DNA from: Atopsyche davidsoni
Taxonomy: Eukaryota > Arthropoda > Insecta > Trichoptera > Hydrobiosidae
Direction of reading: 5' to 3'
Assembly (NCBI GenBank): GCA_022113835.1
Contig: JAILWY010000003.1
Location: forward strand, 10,501,501 to 10,565,500
DNA length: 64,000 nucleotides
Shown here: in pieces, positions 11,897 to 22,967 of the stretch
How the letters are laid out: each line of letters starts with the position of its first letter
Numbering within the stretch: position 1 is the stretch's first letter
Made by a program: the position numbers and the translations under genes
Notes under the pieces: generated by a model
What the model was told of the DNA's origin: nothing
The model's input: the letters and a program-made list of their open reading frames with translations, nothing else
Databases searched by the model: none

Positions 11897-13897
11897 CTAC
11901 TGGCGCGGCGGGCCGTGCGGAGACTGCGCCACGTTCTCGTAGATGAGGTGCGGAGGAGTCACCGGCCGAGGGCTGGGCTCGGGCCCCGAGCTCGAGTAGG
12001 CCTGGCACGGGAAGTAGCCCGTGTTGTACGCCATGGCGGCGGTCCGAGCGGCCGAGCTGGAGCGCCGGCTGTTGCCCGACGTCAACTCTCCCGAATGCCT
12101 GATGTTGGTGTACTCCCTCCCGGCGAGGAGGGAGCGCTGCTCCGCTTGTATCCGCTGCGACACCGTCTCGATGTAGTGCTGGACAGCCAGGTATACGAAT
12201 TTGTACTGAGCTTCCGTCTGCACCATTCCACTGCGCTGGGCGCGCACCATCTGGATGGTCCGCTGGATGTCTATCTCGCAGTCCAGACCTTGGCGCTTGA
12301 TCTGGTCGAGGATCATGTCGATGACGATGAAGGTGCCCGTGCGACCGATGCCGGCGGAGCAGTGCACGCAGATCGTGGGGGTGGCGGTGGCGGGCGAGTC
12401 CGCGTCCAGCATGACTTGCTCCTGGCGCTGGTTCACGTCGTGCAGAAAGTTGAGCACGCAGCCAGGGTCGGAAGGCACTCCGTGATCCGGCCACGCCTGA
12501 AAGCGGTAGTGGTAGATTTTTCTCTTGCCTTCCTCCTTTCCTTTCGGACCGAGCCGCGTCACCGTCAACTCCCGCATGGTGTAGTCTACCCGCGACTCCA
12601 ACAGGTCCGCGGTGATCCTGTACTTACCGTACGTCTCGACCTGCCCGCGCGTCGGCCAATAGGTGGCACACTTGGACTTGCCGCGCTCGATTTCCTTGGT
12701 CGTCATCACGATGACCCTCGTGTCCTCCTGCCAGATCATCGACCAGAAGTCGGCGATCGTGTGAGGAAGGCAACCTTGAGTGGCGATATACAGCTTGGAG
12801 CCGAAGAACTCGGTGGGCTTGCCGGTGGGATTGGCAGAGTTTACGGGGTTGACGGGGTTCACCGGATTGGCGGCCTTGATGCTGGAGTTGGGCAAGCTGT
12901 TATTGTTCGAGAGGCCCCGAGCGAGATCGCCGTTGCACATGCTGGCCTGCATCTGCACGATCTGCTCCACGTCGATAACGGTCCAGCGGATGTAGTTGGC
13001 GTTGATGTACTCGGCCCCCGTCGGAGCGTCCGGCTCGATGTCCTTGAGCTTGACGCGGGTGTGGTCGAAAGGCAGGATGTTCTTGTAGCGGTTCTTGTCC
13101 TTGTTCTCGGGCCGACTACCCTCTTCCCGGGAGAAGATGTGGCGGCATTCTTGTTGCTGAAGAGACTCGAACTCCTCCCAAAAGCCGGCCACGCTGCCGG
13201 CTGAGCCACCGTGACCATTTTCTTTCTGAAGCTGCTTCACTCGCACGTGAATCGTGCTCGCGTTGATCCGGGTGGCGTTGAAGGGGATCCGTAGATGCAC
13301 GACGCTGCCCGACGTCTCCACCATGGGGTTGCGCTTGTAGTGATCCACGAGTTCGGCGAGTGTCCCGAAGCGCTCGCCGCCGCCTACGTCGTACTTGTTG
13401 TCGTGCCAGCGGATCATGACGTGCGTAACGCGGTCTTCCGACCGCACGGACAACACGAAATCGCCAGGCTTGCTCTGCGACTCCCGCACGAGAAACGAGC
13501 CGTAAATGCCGCGATCCAGGAGCAGCCTCTCGGCCTCCTTGGCGGAGAGATGCCCGTGGAACCAGCGCTCGCTGGTCGGCTCGGCACAGTTGAGCGGAGA
13601 CCGCAATTCGATAACGTCTCCGTTCTTCTCCCGCAACTGACCGCGATTCTCCATGTAGTACTGCACTAATTCGGACAACGTGGCGAACTTCTCTCCCCCG
13701 TAGAGATCGAAGAAGTCCCCGTTGTTCTGGATCTTGATGTGCGTCACCTGACCGCGCCGGCGCACCGACAACGTGAAGTCTCCGGGACTGCTGCAGCTGT
13801 GCCGCGCCAGGAAGGAGCCGTCCGAGCCGCTCTGCAGCAGCAGCTCCTCTGCGCACAGCCCCGACACCATGGGGTGGAACCATCGCCGAGACCCCAT
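11897..13897 (-). CDS. csw: Corkscrew / SHP2-type protein tyrosine phosphatase, two SH2 domains plus PTP domain
   Basis: Non-receptor tyrosine phosphatase acting downstream of receptor tyrosine kinases in Ras/MAPK signalling (family knowledge). The 666-residue frame has an N-SH2 domain at about 5-100 (FLAR, Arg32) and a C-SH2 domain at about 111-205 (FLVR, Arg138). The PTP domain spans about 239-580. It has the WPD loop with Asp471, the signature [10 protein letters not shown] with Cys513 and Arg519, and the Q loop QTEAQ at 560-564, so catalysis looks intact. Two tail tyrosines match the Grb2-type sites of SHP2: YTNI (Tyr596) and YENV (Tyr653). As in fly Csw there is an insert in the PTP domain (about 305-365), here with an Asn-Pro-Val repeat. 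The start is the MGSRRWFHP methionine, with A at -3, G at +4 and an in-frame stop 9 nt upstream. The coding frame has no intron. An AATAAA on the minus strand lies about 13 nt after the stop. The gene is far more GC-rich than its flanks. Confidence 0.96.
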   Translation of the reverse strand: MGSRRWFHPMVSGLCAEELLLQSGSDGSFLARHSCSSPGDFTLSVRRRGQVTHIKIQNNGDFFDLYGGEKFATLSELVQYYMENRGQLREKNGDVIELRSPLNCAEPTSERWFHGHLSAKEAERLLLDRGIYGSFLVRESQSKPGDFVLSVRSEDRVTHVMIRWHDNKYDVGGGERFGTLAELVDHYKRNPMVETSGSVVHLRIPFNATRINASTIHVRVKQLQKENGHGGSAGSVAGFWEEFESLQQQECRHIFSREEGSRPENKDKNRYKNILPFDHTRVKLKDIEPDAPTGAEYINANYIRWTVIDVEQIVQMQASMCNGDLARGLSNNNSLPNSSIKAANPVNPVNPVNSANPTGKPTEFFGSKLYIATQGCLPHTIADFWSMIWQEDTRVIVMTTKEIERGKSKCATYWPTRGQVETYGKYRITADLLESRVDYTMRELTVTRLGPKGKEEGKRKIYHYRFQAWPDHGVPSDPGCVLNFLHDVNQRQEQVMLDADSPATATPTICVHCSAGIGRTGTFIVIDMILDQIKRQGLDCEIDIQRTIQMVRAQRSGMVQTEAQYKFVYLAVQHYIETVSQRIQAEQRSLLAGREYTNIRHSGELTSGNSRRSSSAARTAAMAYNTGYFPCQAYSSSGPEPSPRPVTPPHLIYENVAQSPHGPPRQ

Positions 13898-14340
13898 CTT
13901 CCATTAACATACTCTGGCCATCTGCGTTCATCAAACAAATCCACGGTTAACAAAGCAAACGAATAGACAAAGTACAATGACGAATAATATGAAAACATTC
14001 CACTTGCGATCTAAACACTCAAACGCTCAACTGTGACATTCGATTGTTGGATAATTCTAACACAATCATACATCCATAGCCCTGATTTCGCTAAAAATGA
14101 ACCCTCTTACAGATATAGGAAGCACTCACCTGCGGAACTCTCCTGCGGAACTCTCTTCCGATTCTCAACCGTAAATAATCACACGCGAGCAGCGGAAGCG
14201 CAAACGCAACGACGGAGAATGACAATAATACAATCCAAACGAACCTTGATAAATTTTAACGGATATCAAATTGAAACCGCAGGCCGCTCGCAGGCCAATA
14301 TACTTTTAAAACAGATCAACACGTAACGACAGGACGCAGT
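13898..14340 (-). promoter_or_regulatory. csw: csw 5' leader: non-coding exon 1, 208-bp intron and leader part of exon 2
   Basis: A consensus donor (CAG then GTGAGT) ends a leader exon at 14130. A T-rich acceptor ending in GCAG opens exon 2 at 13921, giving an intron of 13922-14129. Exon 2 has 24 nt before the csw start codon. In that stretch there is a five-codon upstream frame and two out-of-frame ATGs in weaker context, so leaky scanning would be needed to reach the csw start. A 13-nt direct repeat (TGCGGAACTCTCC) sits beside the donor. The 5' end of exon 1 is not defined; the limit near 14340 is a guess. Splice sites are seen in the sequence; use of this leader by csw is inferred. Confidence 0.55.
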
Positions 14341-14959
14341 ATACATATGTGGCCGATAAAATGGCCGAAAAATACGTCGGCTGTGATTGGCGAGGACACT
14401 TACGGCGCTCTAGTGTGCTCAATATTCCATTACAGCTCGATAAACGACACCCCATGAAATATTTATTGTATGACGTATTTTATTCATGCCCATATAAAAT
14501 CTAGGGCCGTGTTGTAAATGTGTGGAGCCCTCACATGACCGGGACGTCTCGATACCCCAGAGCGGCAGCACGCCGGCCGTGCGACAGGGTTGATTAATTT
14601 TCACCAACTCGCCTTCGGCCCGTTTTGATTGATAGCACCCCCAGCGAGACGAAAGCGACTCGCCAGACAATAAATCAAAGTCTCAACGCAGCTCGGCTGT
14701 CGTTCAGATTAATTAATAAAGATATCCGGTGAGGTAGAAACTGCCGGTTGCATTATTGTAGTATCGAGTATCGAGATAAGCGTTCGATGAAAGTCGACAT
14801 CTCTCGGAGTGTCGCGCATTGCCCACGCCACCACAAGTACTCTCCGGATATCACGTGCACACGCGTGCTCGCTTCGATTATCCGAACGGAATAGATCGCA
14901 TCGACAATATTAATCATAGTAAGCCGGCTAAGTGGTCCCGAGGAATGCTGAGAACTTAC

Positions 14960-15252
14960 CGACACTCATTGGAGTGCAAGGGCCACTCGATGCCGAAGAG
15001 CCGCAGCCTGGGCGGGGGGAGCCGCGCGACGCTCCTCCGGCGGCGTCGGCGCCTCCTCTCCACGAGGACGAGCTCGTCGCCGCTCCTGACGATGTACGAG
15101 CCCCTCAAAGTGCTGGGCTCGTCATGGTCCGGCAGCGCCGAGGTGCCCTGGCCGGTCTCCTTCTCCTTGCCGTCCTTGGCCTTCTGCTCCTTGTCCTTGT
15201 CGAGTTTCCTTCGGGAAGTGTGGAGGCCTACCCGTCGCCAAACCTTCTCCAT
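14960..15252 (-). CDS. First coding exon of an unrecognised basic protein
   Basis: An open frame of 97 codons plus 2 nt starts at ATG 15252-15250, with an in-frame TGA 18 nt upstream (15270-15268). It ends at a strong donor (GTAAGT, GT at 14959-14958). The peptide begins MEKVWRRVG, then has a Lys/Glu/Asp-rich stretch, a segment GSYIVRSGDELVLVE, an eight-arginine run, and LRLFGIEWPLHSNEC at the exon end. Codons are GC-rich like csw and unlike the AT-rich flanks. I see no signal peptide or membrane segment and do not recognise the family. The exon lies about 830 bp upstream of the csw leader on the same strand. It may be a neighbouring gene whose intron contains csw, or an alternative 5' exon. 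It does not join the csw frame, because splicing to 13921 would be out of phase. Confidence 0.5.
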
Positions 15253-16574
15253 TAGCAATTTTCTTCACATCCCTAGTAGCCACTAATATCCATCGAACTC
15301 TCTTGTCGCTTTGCGCTAGCGGACCGCTATTTTTTAAAATTATTTTTTCACTTTTAACACAATCTGGCACAAAATATTCATAAATTCAATAAAATATCAA
15401 ACACCCCCTGATGAAGACGACATTGGTTATTAATATGCTGATACATTGCGTTTCCTCCTTGGGAGTTCATATGCGATAAGCTCCCCGGTTATAAGACTCG
15501 GGTCCGTCAATAAAAGTTCAAAGCGGAACACTATATGACGAACTTATACAAAGGTAGCAAAAATAACCCAACCCAACGACTGGATGATCTGATCAAACTA
15601 GAAAAAGCTCGCAAAGGAAAAAGGTACGGAAGAGATGGCCGACACTGCCTGCACTAAAAATACGATATCCATTTATCTGCCAATACTATTATAAAATGAA
15701 CTAAAAAAAAAAGTGCGTAGTGCTCATACAATTTAACCCGTTTAATTAAATTAAATTTAAAAAAATCTAATAATTAATTCATACGTGCTGTTTTTATATA
15801 GCGCAATTATTCGCAACTGGTATTTCAATAAATACATTTAATTTTGAACGTCTGTTATGGCGTAAACCGTTTGAAATTTCTCATATATTTATGCGTCCTT
15901 TTAAACAAATTAAATTAATCATTTGAGATATTTGATTATTATTTTATAGCAATGAAGTGAAACCCCGTACATAGACGCAGTCATATAACGTCTGGCAGGG
16001 ATTCAACAGGCCCTCCAGCCCTTGGAGTGGGCGATATTGCGTGAACAGTCACGTAGTTCACGTTATAAAATGACCTAATTACGGTGTATTTATTAATTAA
16101 ATTGTAAGCTTCAAGATGAAATCAACACCGGAATTTGAACGAATTCTGGACACGCGATGCTATCGTTGGGGTTCAGAGGATGTTTAATTAATTTCAGTAA
16201 TTGCCCGTTTGCGACCAACATCAATAACTTGGACACAAAGTACACCTACGCGCGTTTCTTTGAAATAAAATCTAATTAACTCATTCGTGACTGTTTCATA
16301 TGGCATACGAGATTTTAACATATTCACGTGTAAATTCTAAATATTGACTTGAACCCGATTCTCGAAGCGATCGTAGTTTCCTAGTTATGCACGTTTGTTA
16401 CTTGGTATAAGGGTTAAGTCAAAGTTATAACGCAGGTTTAAGCCGCCGGCACCTCTAGTCGAGGGTCAGACGTTTTCGGGGTCCAATGTCGGGGCGGGGG
16501 CGCGCCTTTGCGGGCGAGACGAGTTCGGGGACCTGCACAAACACAGACGCTCGTCTCCGCCCGTCGCCGAGCCG

Positions 16575-16640
16575 GGGGCAGGGATGGGGCAGGGACGGGG
16601 CAGGGACGGGGCAGGGACGGGGCAGGGACGGGGCAGGGGC
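16575..16640 (+). repeat. G-rich 11-bp minisatellite
   Basis: Six tandem units of GGGGCAGGGAC with small changes. Repeated G3-G4 runs on the plus strand could form G-quadruplexes. Two overlapping frames here (67-73 codons) are repeat-driven. Confidence 0.9.
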
Positions 16641-17398
16641 CGATCCCGAGCCCGGCTTATGGAAATTGTTGCGAAGCCGAATTATTCCATTATACTGCAG
16701 CTTTTAAATAATACAACACCCGGGACGGCCGCGTGAACCGCGCGGGTCGACTGGAGGTCGCGCCGTCCAGCAATGAATATTGGATTATTCATTTGATTCA
16801 AATCGAAGGTACACTTTGCGTCGAATCAAATATTGAAGCAGGTTTCGTATTCCAATGTATAATCCACGAGGATGTCATTTCGCGGCGATCGTGACCGGAG
16901 CTAACTGCGCATTCAATTGTCAATGTGAATTTCGCGTTTAGTGCCGTGCTGACTGCGATACACCCGACGACAGATACACTAATGGTGTATTTTGATTTAT
17001 AAGATAGTTATGGGATGCGGGGGAAGTTTAATGTTGGATGATATTAGTGTTGCGTTTGGTTTGAAATTTACAGTTTGAGGTCGATTATTTTTGTTCAACA
17101 GCAACCGCCAGCACGTCGATAGTGTCGAATAGTTTATTGAGTGTTTCCCTTCGCTGAGACAGTTTAAACAAAACTGCGGCGCGTGACAGACGTGCTTGGC
17201 GGAGCACCAACAAGCCGCCCACTTGCTCGCCAGCCCGTCTGCAGGACGGCGTGCACAGGCGGCTCCGCAGCCCAGTGGTCGGAAGTTCCAGACGAGGATC
17301 TTTCCCGTTGCCATGGCTCAATGCTAATAGTGCTGAATTGATTCGGAATATGAGTGTAGAGCTACTTCTAGTTTTCGGTACTCCGACGTCCCCGTGGT

Positions 17399-17445
17399 GT
17401 GACCATCTTCAGGGAACAGTTAACAAAATACCTGAAGATGGTCAC
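17399..17445. repeat. 15-bp inverted repeat, 17-nt loop
   Basis: GTGACCATCTTCAGG at 17399-17413 pairs exactly with CCTGAAGATGGTCAC at 17431-17445. Outer bases (CCGTGGT and AACCGCGG) extend it imperfectly. Confidence 0.85.
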
Positions 17446-17812
17446 AACCGCGGCTGCCAAAACCTACGAGCATATATGTAAATTTAATCTATAAAAATAC
17501 ACAACATACATATATAGCAGCTAACATTTCCGAAACATTGCTTCCAACATAACAGAAACATATTTATGCTTTACAAATATATAAAATAATGCGTCGGCAA
17601 AACCTACCTCGTAATTATTAATATTTTTTATAATACGACCAATTAAGTAAAGTTAAAATAAAAATTACATGATTTGTGCAAATCTTTGATTGAATATTAG
17701 ATAATTAGAAAATAAACTTACAACTCTTATTTATAACAAAAAAAAATGCATTTTTTAATATAAATATGTACACAAAAAACGTTTTCTGAGTACTGTGCGC
17801 CGTCTTCAATCA

Positions 17813-17960
17813 TAGGATTTTGGCTGTTCAATGAATATTAAAACTGCATTGAGTTATGACCCACCGTATTAAATCGTAGGATTTTAGCTGTTCAATGAAT
17901 ATTAAAACTATATTGAGTTATGACCCACTGTGTCATAGGCTTTAGCTGCTCGATGAATTT
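17813..17960 (+). repeat. Tandem repeat, ~60-64 bp unit, 2.4 copies
   Basis: Units start TAGGATTTTGGCTGTTCAAT at 17813, TAGGATTTTAGCTGTTCAAT at 17877 and a shortened, diverged TAGGCTTTAGCTGCTCGATG at 17936. Confidence 0.85.
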
Positions 17961-18730
17961 TAAGCGCTCGAGTGCGCAAAATTCCACACCCCACCCTGTC
18001 TCTCGAGACGGCCAGGTGGGTCTGACGACGCAGGTACGATCTCGAAGTGCAAGGCTCTCCTGGCATTTTCTTTTAATCCTCGTTTCTTTCAGTGCGCGGA
18101 ACGTTCGAGCCTCGGACACTCGAACCTGAAATTCAGAAAGGTGCAAATTGCACGGCATTCAAGATCCTCGAGCGGGTGGGTCCGCTGAAACAACCCGAGC
18201 TGGAGTTCGCCGCCTCGATAATGACGACAGCGATATAAAGAATATATAATGGCAAAGAAAATTCAAAGATACGCGAAAAAATGAGAACTCAATAATTTAT
18301 GTATTCGCAGGTTTTCGTCGCATTCTTTCATGAGAATTCCAAAGTAATAAAACGACATAAAAACATATTCGAATAGTATACGCGTATACCTTTATATTAT
18401 AATGAATATACAACAATAAAATGGAATTTCGCTAGAGTGTGAAATTAACAACAAATAACGAATCCATGATGCCATAACGAGCATTTCAATTGAAATACTC
18501 GATTATGTATAGAAACGCGTTTTATATTCATGATGACTGAAAATTTTACATTATCAACGATTTTTCGTGATATTAAATAGCATATGAGATAAATACGTGC
18601 ACGGGGTGTAATAATAATCAATACCTCAAAATCATATTAAAAAAAAAACGCAATACATTGGCACAGAATGCCGCATTACGCGTCCTGAGATAAAGCACAG
18701 TACATATAATATATACATTCATAATATATC

Positions 18731-18744
18731 TCCCCCCCCCCCCC
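18731..18744 (+). repeat. Poly-C tract
   Basis: About 14 C in a row in AT-rich DNA, followed by ACCACTCC. Confidence 0.75.
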
Positions 18745-19189
18745 ACCACTCCTACAGTCTGTCAATTTAATTTGTTTTTGAAAAGATCAGATTTAGGCAC
18801 TTGGACTTATATTTAAGGAATATTTGTGTAATGGATCTCCCGGATAATATGACACTGTTCCAAATTCAAATTTAATTTCCATACTTCGAAATCGAATCGT
18901 TCGAAATTCGAATCGTAGCTTTTTTCAAATATAGAAACTCGATGCAAAGACTTTGAAATAAATGAACGTGAAAAAAAAATATGGTGTATAAGTTGACGAC
19001 TGGTAACAATAAAAAAAAAAAACAATCGTGCAAGAACTTCGTTGTTGGGTCATTTTTGAATATGTAAACGGATCGCGGGTCACAGCGCGCATGCATTATT
19101 GTTGCATTTACAAATATTTATAATAAATAATATTTTTATACGGACAATTTTTTTTTTTTTTTTTTTGTAATATTAGTAGTCTAAAAGAT

Positions 19190-19640
19190 GACATCAAACA
19201 ACGAGAACAAACGCAATGTATCGGGTAAAGGCGTACGCTGCACACGGTCACCTCACTGCACGACCCCCAAACGTCAAACGAGAAAAACACAAGACAACGG
19301 GCACAACCCCGCGGCACAACAAGCCCGGAGTGTTTACCTCCCGGGTCGGCAAACTGGCACGGAACTGGGAACCGGGCACCGGGGCTCAGCGGTTCGCGCG
19401 ATTCGTCGGCCGATACGCGAGCGCGACCGATACAAATGGGCCTTTTTTTTTTTTTTTTTAGGTTAGGCGAGCGGAAAACTGAGCGCGGGCCCGCCGCGGA
19501 GACACACCGACGTCTGCCATCGGAGAGGAAACTGTCCATCCCCGCGGCCGCGGTCCCGCAGCGGCCCGCCAGAGCGCGGCGCGTGCGCGGGAACTCGCCG
19601 GTGTTGCCAGGCGCCGGGCACCGCGCCGCGCAAAAATCTA
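19190..19640. promoter_or_regulatory. CpG-rich island, possible promoter
   Basis: About 450 bp of GC- and CpG-rich DNA in an AT-rich region, interrupted by a T tract (19442-19459). On the minus strand there is a donor-like CCCGGGAG then GTAAAC near 19337. Frames of 80-190 codons on both strands are low-complexity and run through poly-Lys/Phe tracts, so none is accepted as a gene. It could be the start of a minus-strand transcript leading to csw or the 15252 exon. Confidence 0.35.
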
Positions 19641-20177
19641 ACCGCCACATTCGAATTGATCGTACAAAAAACTTCAAAAAAAAAATCTACTATAATAATA
19701 TCTATTGTGTGTGTGTGTGTTTCATTTTTTGGTTCTCTATAGAATATCATAAAAGATACAACGCTGATTTTTTGCACGTAAGTTTAGTTAAGTTTTTCCG
19801 CAGTTATGTGCCGAATTTCAAGACGATAGGATAGGATAGGATTCTGTTGTCTACCGCGAGAATTTCAAATTTAGAACTTTTGCAAAAAAAAAACAAATTT
19901 TGATGCTCCTTAGAAATTTCCAGTTTATGTCAGTTTGACACAAGAGTACCATCTTTATTTTTTTATCGAAATTGCGTTAGAAATTATTAATCACATCATT
20001 CATAACTCAAAATGCCTCTTAAATAATACAAAAATAACATAAAAAAATAATATAATAAATGTTCAAACACTATTGCATCGTTCATCGAATACGTCATTCT
20101 GTGACGGGTTACATTTCTAGTAATATTATAATAACCCAATAAACAAAATTATATTTGAAAATACCTACTGAAGACAG

Positions 20178-20384
20178 TCAAGTAGCATACAACCCACAAC
20201 CGATAATATATATAAAGGGTGTTTTATCATGGAGAGCATCGAGGTCTTCGGAGACAATATCACCGCCGTACAATTTCAAAAGAATTAATTCTTTGAATGA
20301 GGTCGGCGGCTTCTCACATCTCAAATGTATACAAAAAAAATAACAACTTTTTGGTTTTGGTACAAATTTATTGCCTCTCCACAT
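20178..20384 (-). other. Short coding-like frame, unrecognised
   Basis: Minus-strand frame of 68 codons with a protein-like middle (PPTSFKELILLKLYGGDIVS then EDLDALHDK) in otherwise AT-rich DNA. There are no splice sites of good quality and no known family. It may be a remnant of a mobile element or a chance frame. Confidence 0.2.
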
Positions 20385-22879
20385 TCAATTTCGCCAACAA
20401 TATAAAATTGTCTGAGATAAGTCATTGAATTCTTTACTAAATATGATTCAATATGTAATGTATTCAGTTTCAAACAAAATTATATACTTTTATAAATAAT
20501 ATAATAATTCAGACACATTGTGAATATTCAGTCTCATCTCGTGCCTCTAATAAACAAACAGAATTTTTTTTTTAATAAAAGATTACACCAAATTTAAATA
20601 ATACACAGAGTTATGAGGGCAAGTAAAACATATTGAAAATAAAGATAACTATACAAAATCAAGAATAGGATACTTTGTGGCTTGGACGCATATTACAATT
20701 TGCAACATTGCAAGGACACCACAGGATCTTTCAAACGCACCCAAAGAGCTGTCCTTGCTTTTCACAATAGGCCTGAATAATTGAATCGAAGACATTCATG
20801 ACAGTAGAAGTCTAAATCTCTGTCAGGGCTGCAAAATCAGTAGCCTATTGACAATTTTCAATAGCTCACAGATATAAATAATAATAAACTTACAAGTCTC
20901 TCTAAGTCAATGAAGCTATAATTATTAATGCTGATTACACGATATACCATACCCATCACATTGCACAAAAAAATTATTTTTATGCCACTATTAGTAATTA
21001 TCTTTTGTATGCCGAATTATTTTTTCAACTATTAATTTATTAATCAAAAGTGGTGTGCAGTCCCAAGAGCAGAAAAACATTCCATGCCTTATTTTATTAC
21101 TTGAATAACATTCTATTATAAAGATGTTTTTAACTTAATTTTTTTATTGAAATTATTGCTGGCTTTGCTTACAATATTTATTTAGTATTAGTCCGTGTTT
21201 TCAACAAAGAGTTGAAAAAAGTATTTTGTTCACATTGCAATTTAACAAAAATCAAATGACCCCCAGGTCGTGTTTGAAGAATCCTTTCATACAGTCTTAA
21301 TGCCCACAATACTTTTGTAAAAAAAAAACTACTCAAGTACTGAAAATGGGAAAGCTTCTATTCGCGTAAACATAACTTATTTTACTACGGACATAAAATG
21401 AATCGTTATTTTTGTAAAAATAATTAAATAAATCATTTTTATTTGGAAATTATTACTTGCAAATCTCAAAAATCACAATATAACCCAATAAAGGGACACC
21501 GATATCAATCCTGGACTAAGTAAAAATGTTTGTTACACAATAAGAACTGGTCGAAGACTGCAGGTGCAATCTTATAATATGTGCCCTCCCCCTCGACTGA
21601 GTGGCTCCGCGTCTCTGCTGGAGTGTTGTCGGTGCTCATTCTTGAATGGGAATATCTCAACCAAAATAATTCCAAGACTGAAATATCGAGATTATTATTA
21701 ATCACAAATCTTTTTTTAATAATTATAAGAAATTCATATTCAAAAGAAATATGATAATATGTTCAATTAATATATTTAGTTACTTACCGTCATAAAATTG
21801 ACTTTTTTAAATTTCAATTTTATAGTATACAGTTGCGAAAAATTTTACCTATATAACTAGATTAACACTCAACAATGAAGAGCCATACAGAAGACTCTTA
21901 AAATTTAAAATCATACTTGTAATCATTCAGTTATCATCAGCCATTCTCAATATGCTATTAATCCAGCCTCCATCAAACTCTTCCAATCTAAGAATACTTT
22001 CTACCCTTCATCGCATTCAATCACACCAACTTATAATTATCCAACAATGAAACACCATAGATTGCATAAAAAAATTCCTTTTACATTGGACTGTTTTCAT
22101 GGTACTCTTAACAATCAAAAAAATATTTTATACAAAAATAAAATTTTGTTAAAAAACAGATACTCCTACTAAAAATCAAATCAATAAAATTATGAAGAAA
22201 TAACGTCCACTTGCTAGAATAATAATCTAATAAAATAGATTTTTATTTCTGAACTAAAACTATTAAAAATTCTAGCTTATAAGAATTTTTGACTAACCTG
22301 ATAAAATGTGGTAAAATCATTAAGTAAGATGGAATATTATTATTTTTATAAATAATTTGATTGCAAAAATTTTGCTGATATAGAATTTGTTTTAATAAAA
22401 ATAATTGCTAGTTGTTTTTTTATAAAATAATCAAAATTTTCTTAATATTATGAACAAATTATACCATTTCTTGAATTAAAAAAATATATATTGTAACTGT
22501 AAAAATGGTATATAATAATATATCATTAAGTTTTGAATATTTAGTGCATAAATGCAATTCAAGTACCAATAAATATGTACTACATGATCATATGAAATGT
22601 AAATTAACTGATTTTCTTAATATTTATTTTTTATAGTCTATTATCTATTTTTCATGAAGATTGACTAAGTTTTTGTCAATGTATTGAAAAGAAGTTATAT
22701 TTAAATATGTTAAAAACAGTCTTTTCAAGATCTATCAGTTTATTAATCTTCATAGAATTCACTATCTTTCATTTTGACTGTTTCTGAGTTTGTAATTGAC
22801 GAGTTAATGTTTTTTCGCATATGTGAATAAAACAAATCAACCCCACAATAACTTTTAAATGAATATTATAAATACTTAC

Positions 22880-22967
22880 TAATTTCTATTTTTTTCACAT
22901 TATATTCATGGTCCAGATGCCAATAACAGGGATAGATTGTTGACTTAATTTACTCCATACAACTCCT
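22880..22967 (-). ncRNA. Candidate non-coding exon (about 88 nt), minus strand
   Basis: An acceptor TTTTTGTTTTCAG precedes the exon and a strong donor GTAAGTAT follows it. One frame is open for 22 codons before a stop, so no long protein passes through. As the third exon of the 27.2 to 22.9 kb series it may be part of the 5' leader of a gene further left, such as the 15252 gene or csw, or of a long non-coding RNA. No next exon was found with confidence. Confidence 0.4.

Noticed and set aside
11880..12494. 204-codon minus-strand frame overlapping the end of csw
   Set aside because: Shadow frame of the csw catalytic region; no protein-like motif.
11915..13204. 429-codon frame on the plus strand over csw
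   Set aside because: It is the exact antisense of the csw coding exon. Its composition (Val, Arg, Leu, His-rich) is that of a GC-rich shadow frame and it has no domain.
13116..13934. 272-codon minus-strand frame in another phase of csw
   Set aside because: Csw in its proper frame has intact SH2 and PTP motifs. This frame is arginine-rich shadow sequence, although its first AUGs may act as upstream starts.
14819..15286. 155- and 107-codon plus-strand frames
   Set aside because: They lie opposite the minus-strand exon 14960-15252, which has a proper donor and a defined start. The plus frames have no splice or start context.
19108..19677. 189-codon minus-strand frame
   Set aside because: Runs through two poly-A/T tracts (poly-Lys) and mixed low-complexity text in a CpG island; no conserved domain.
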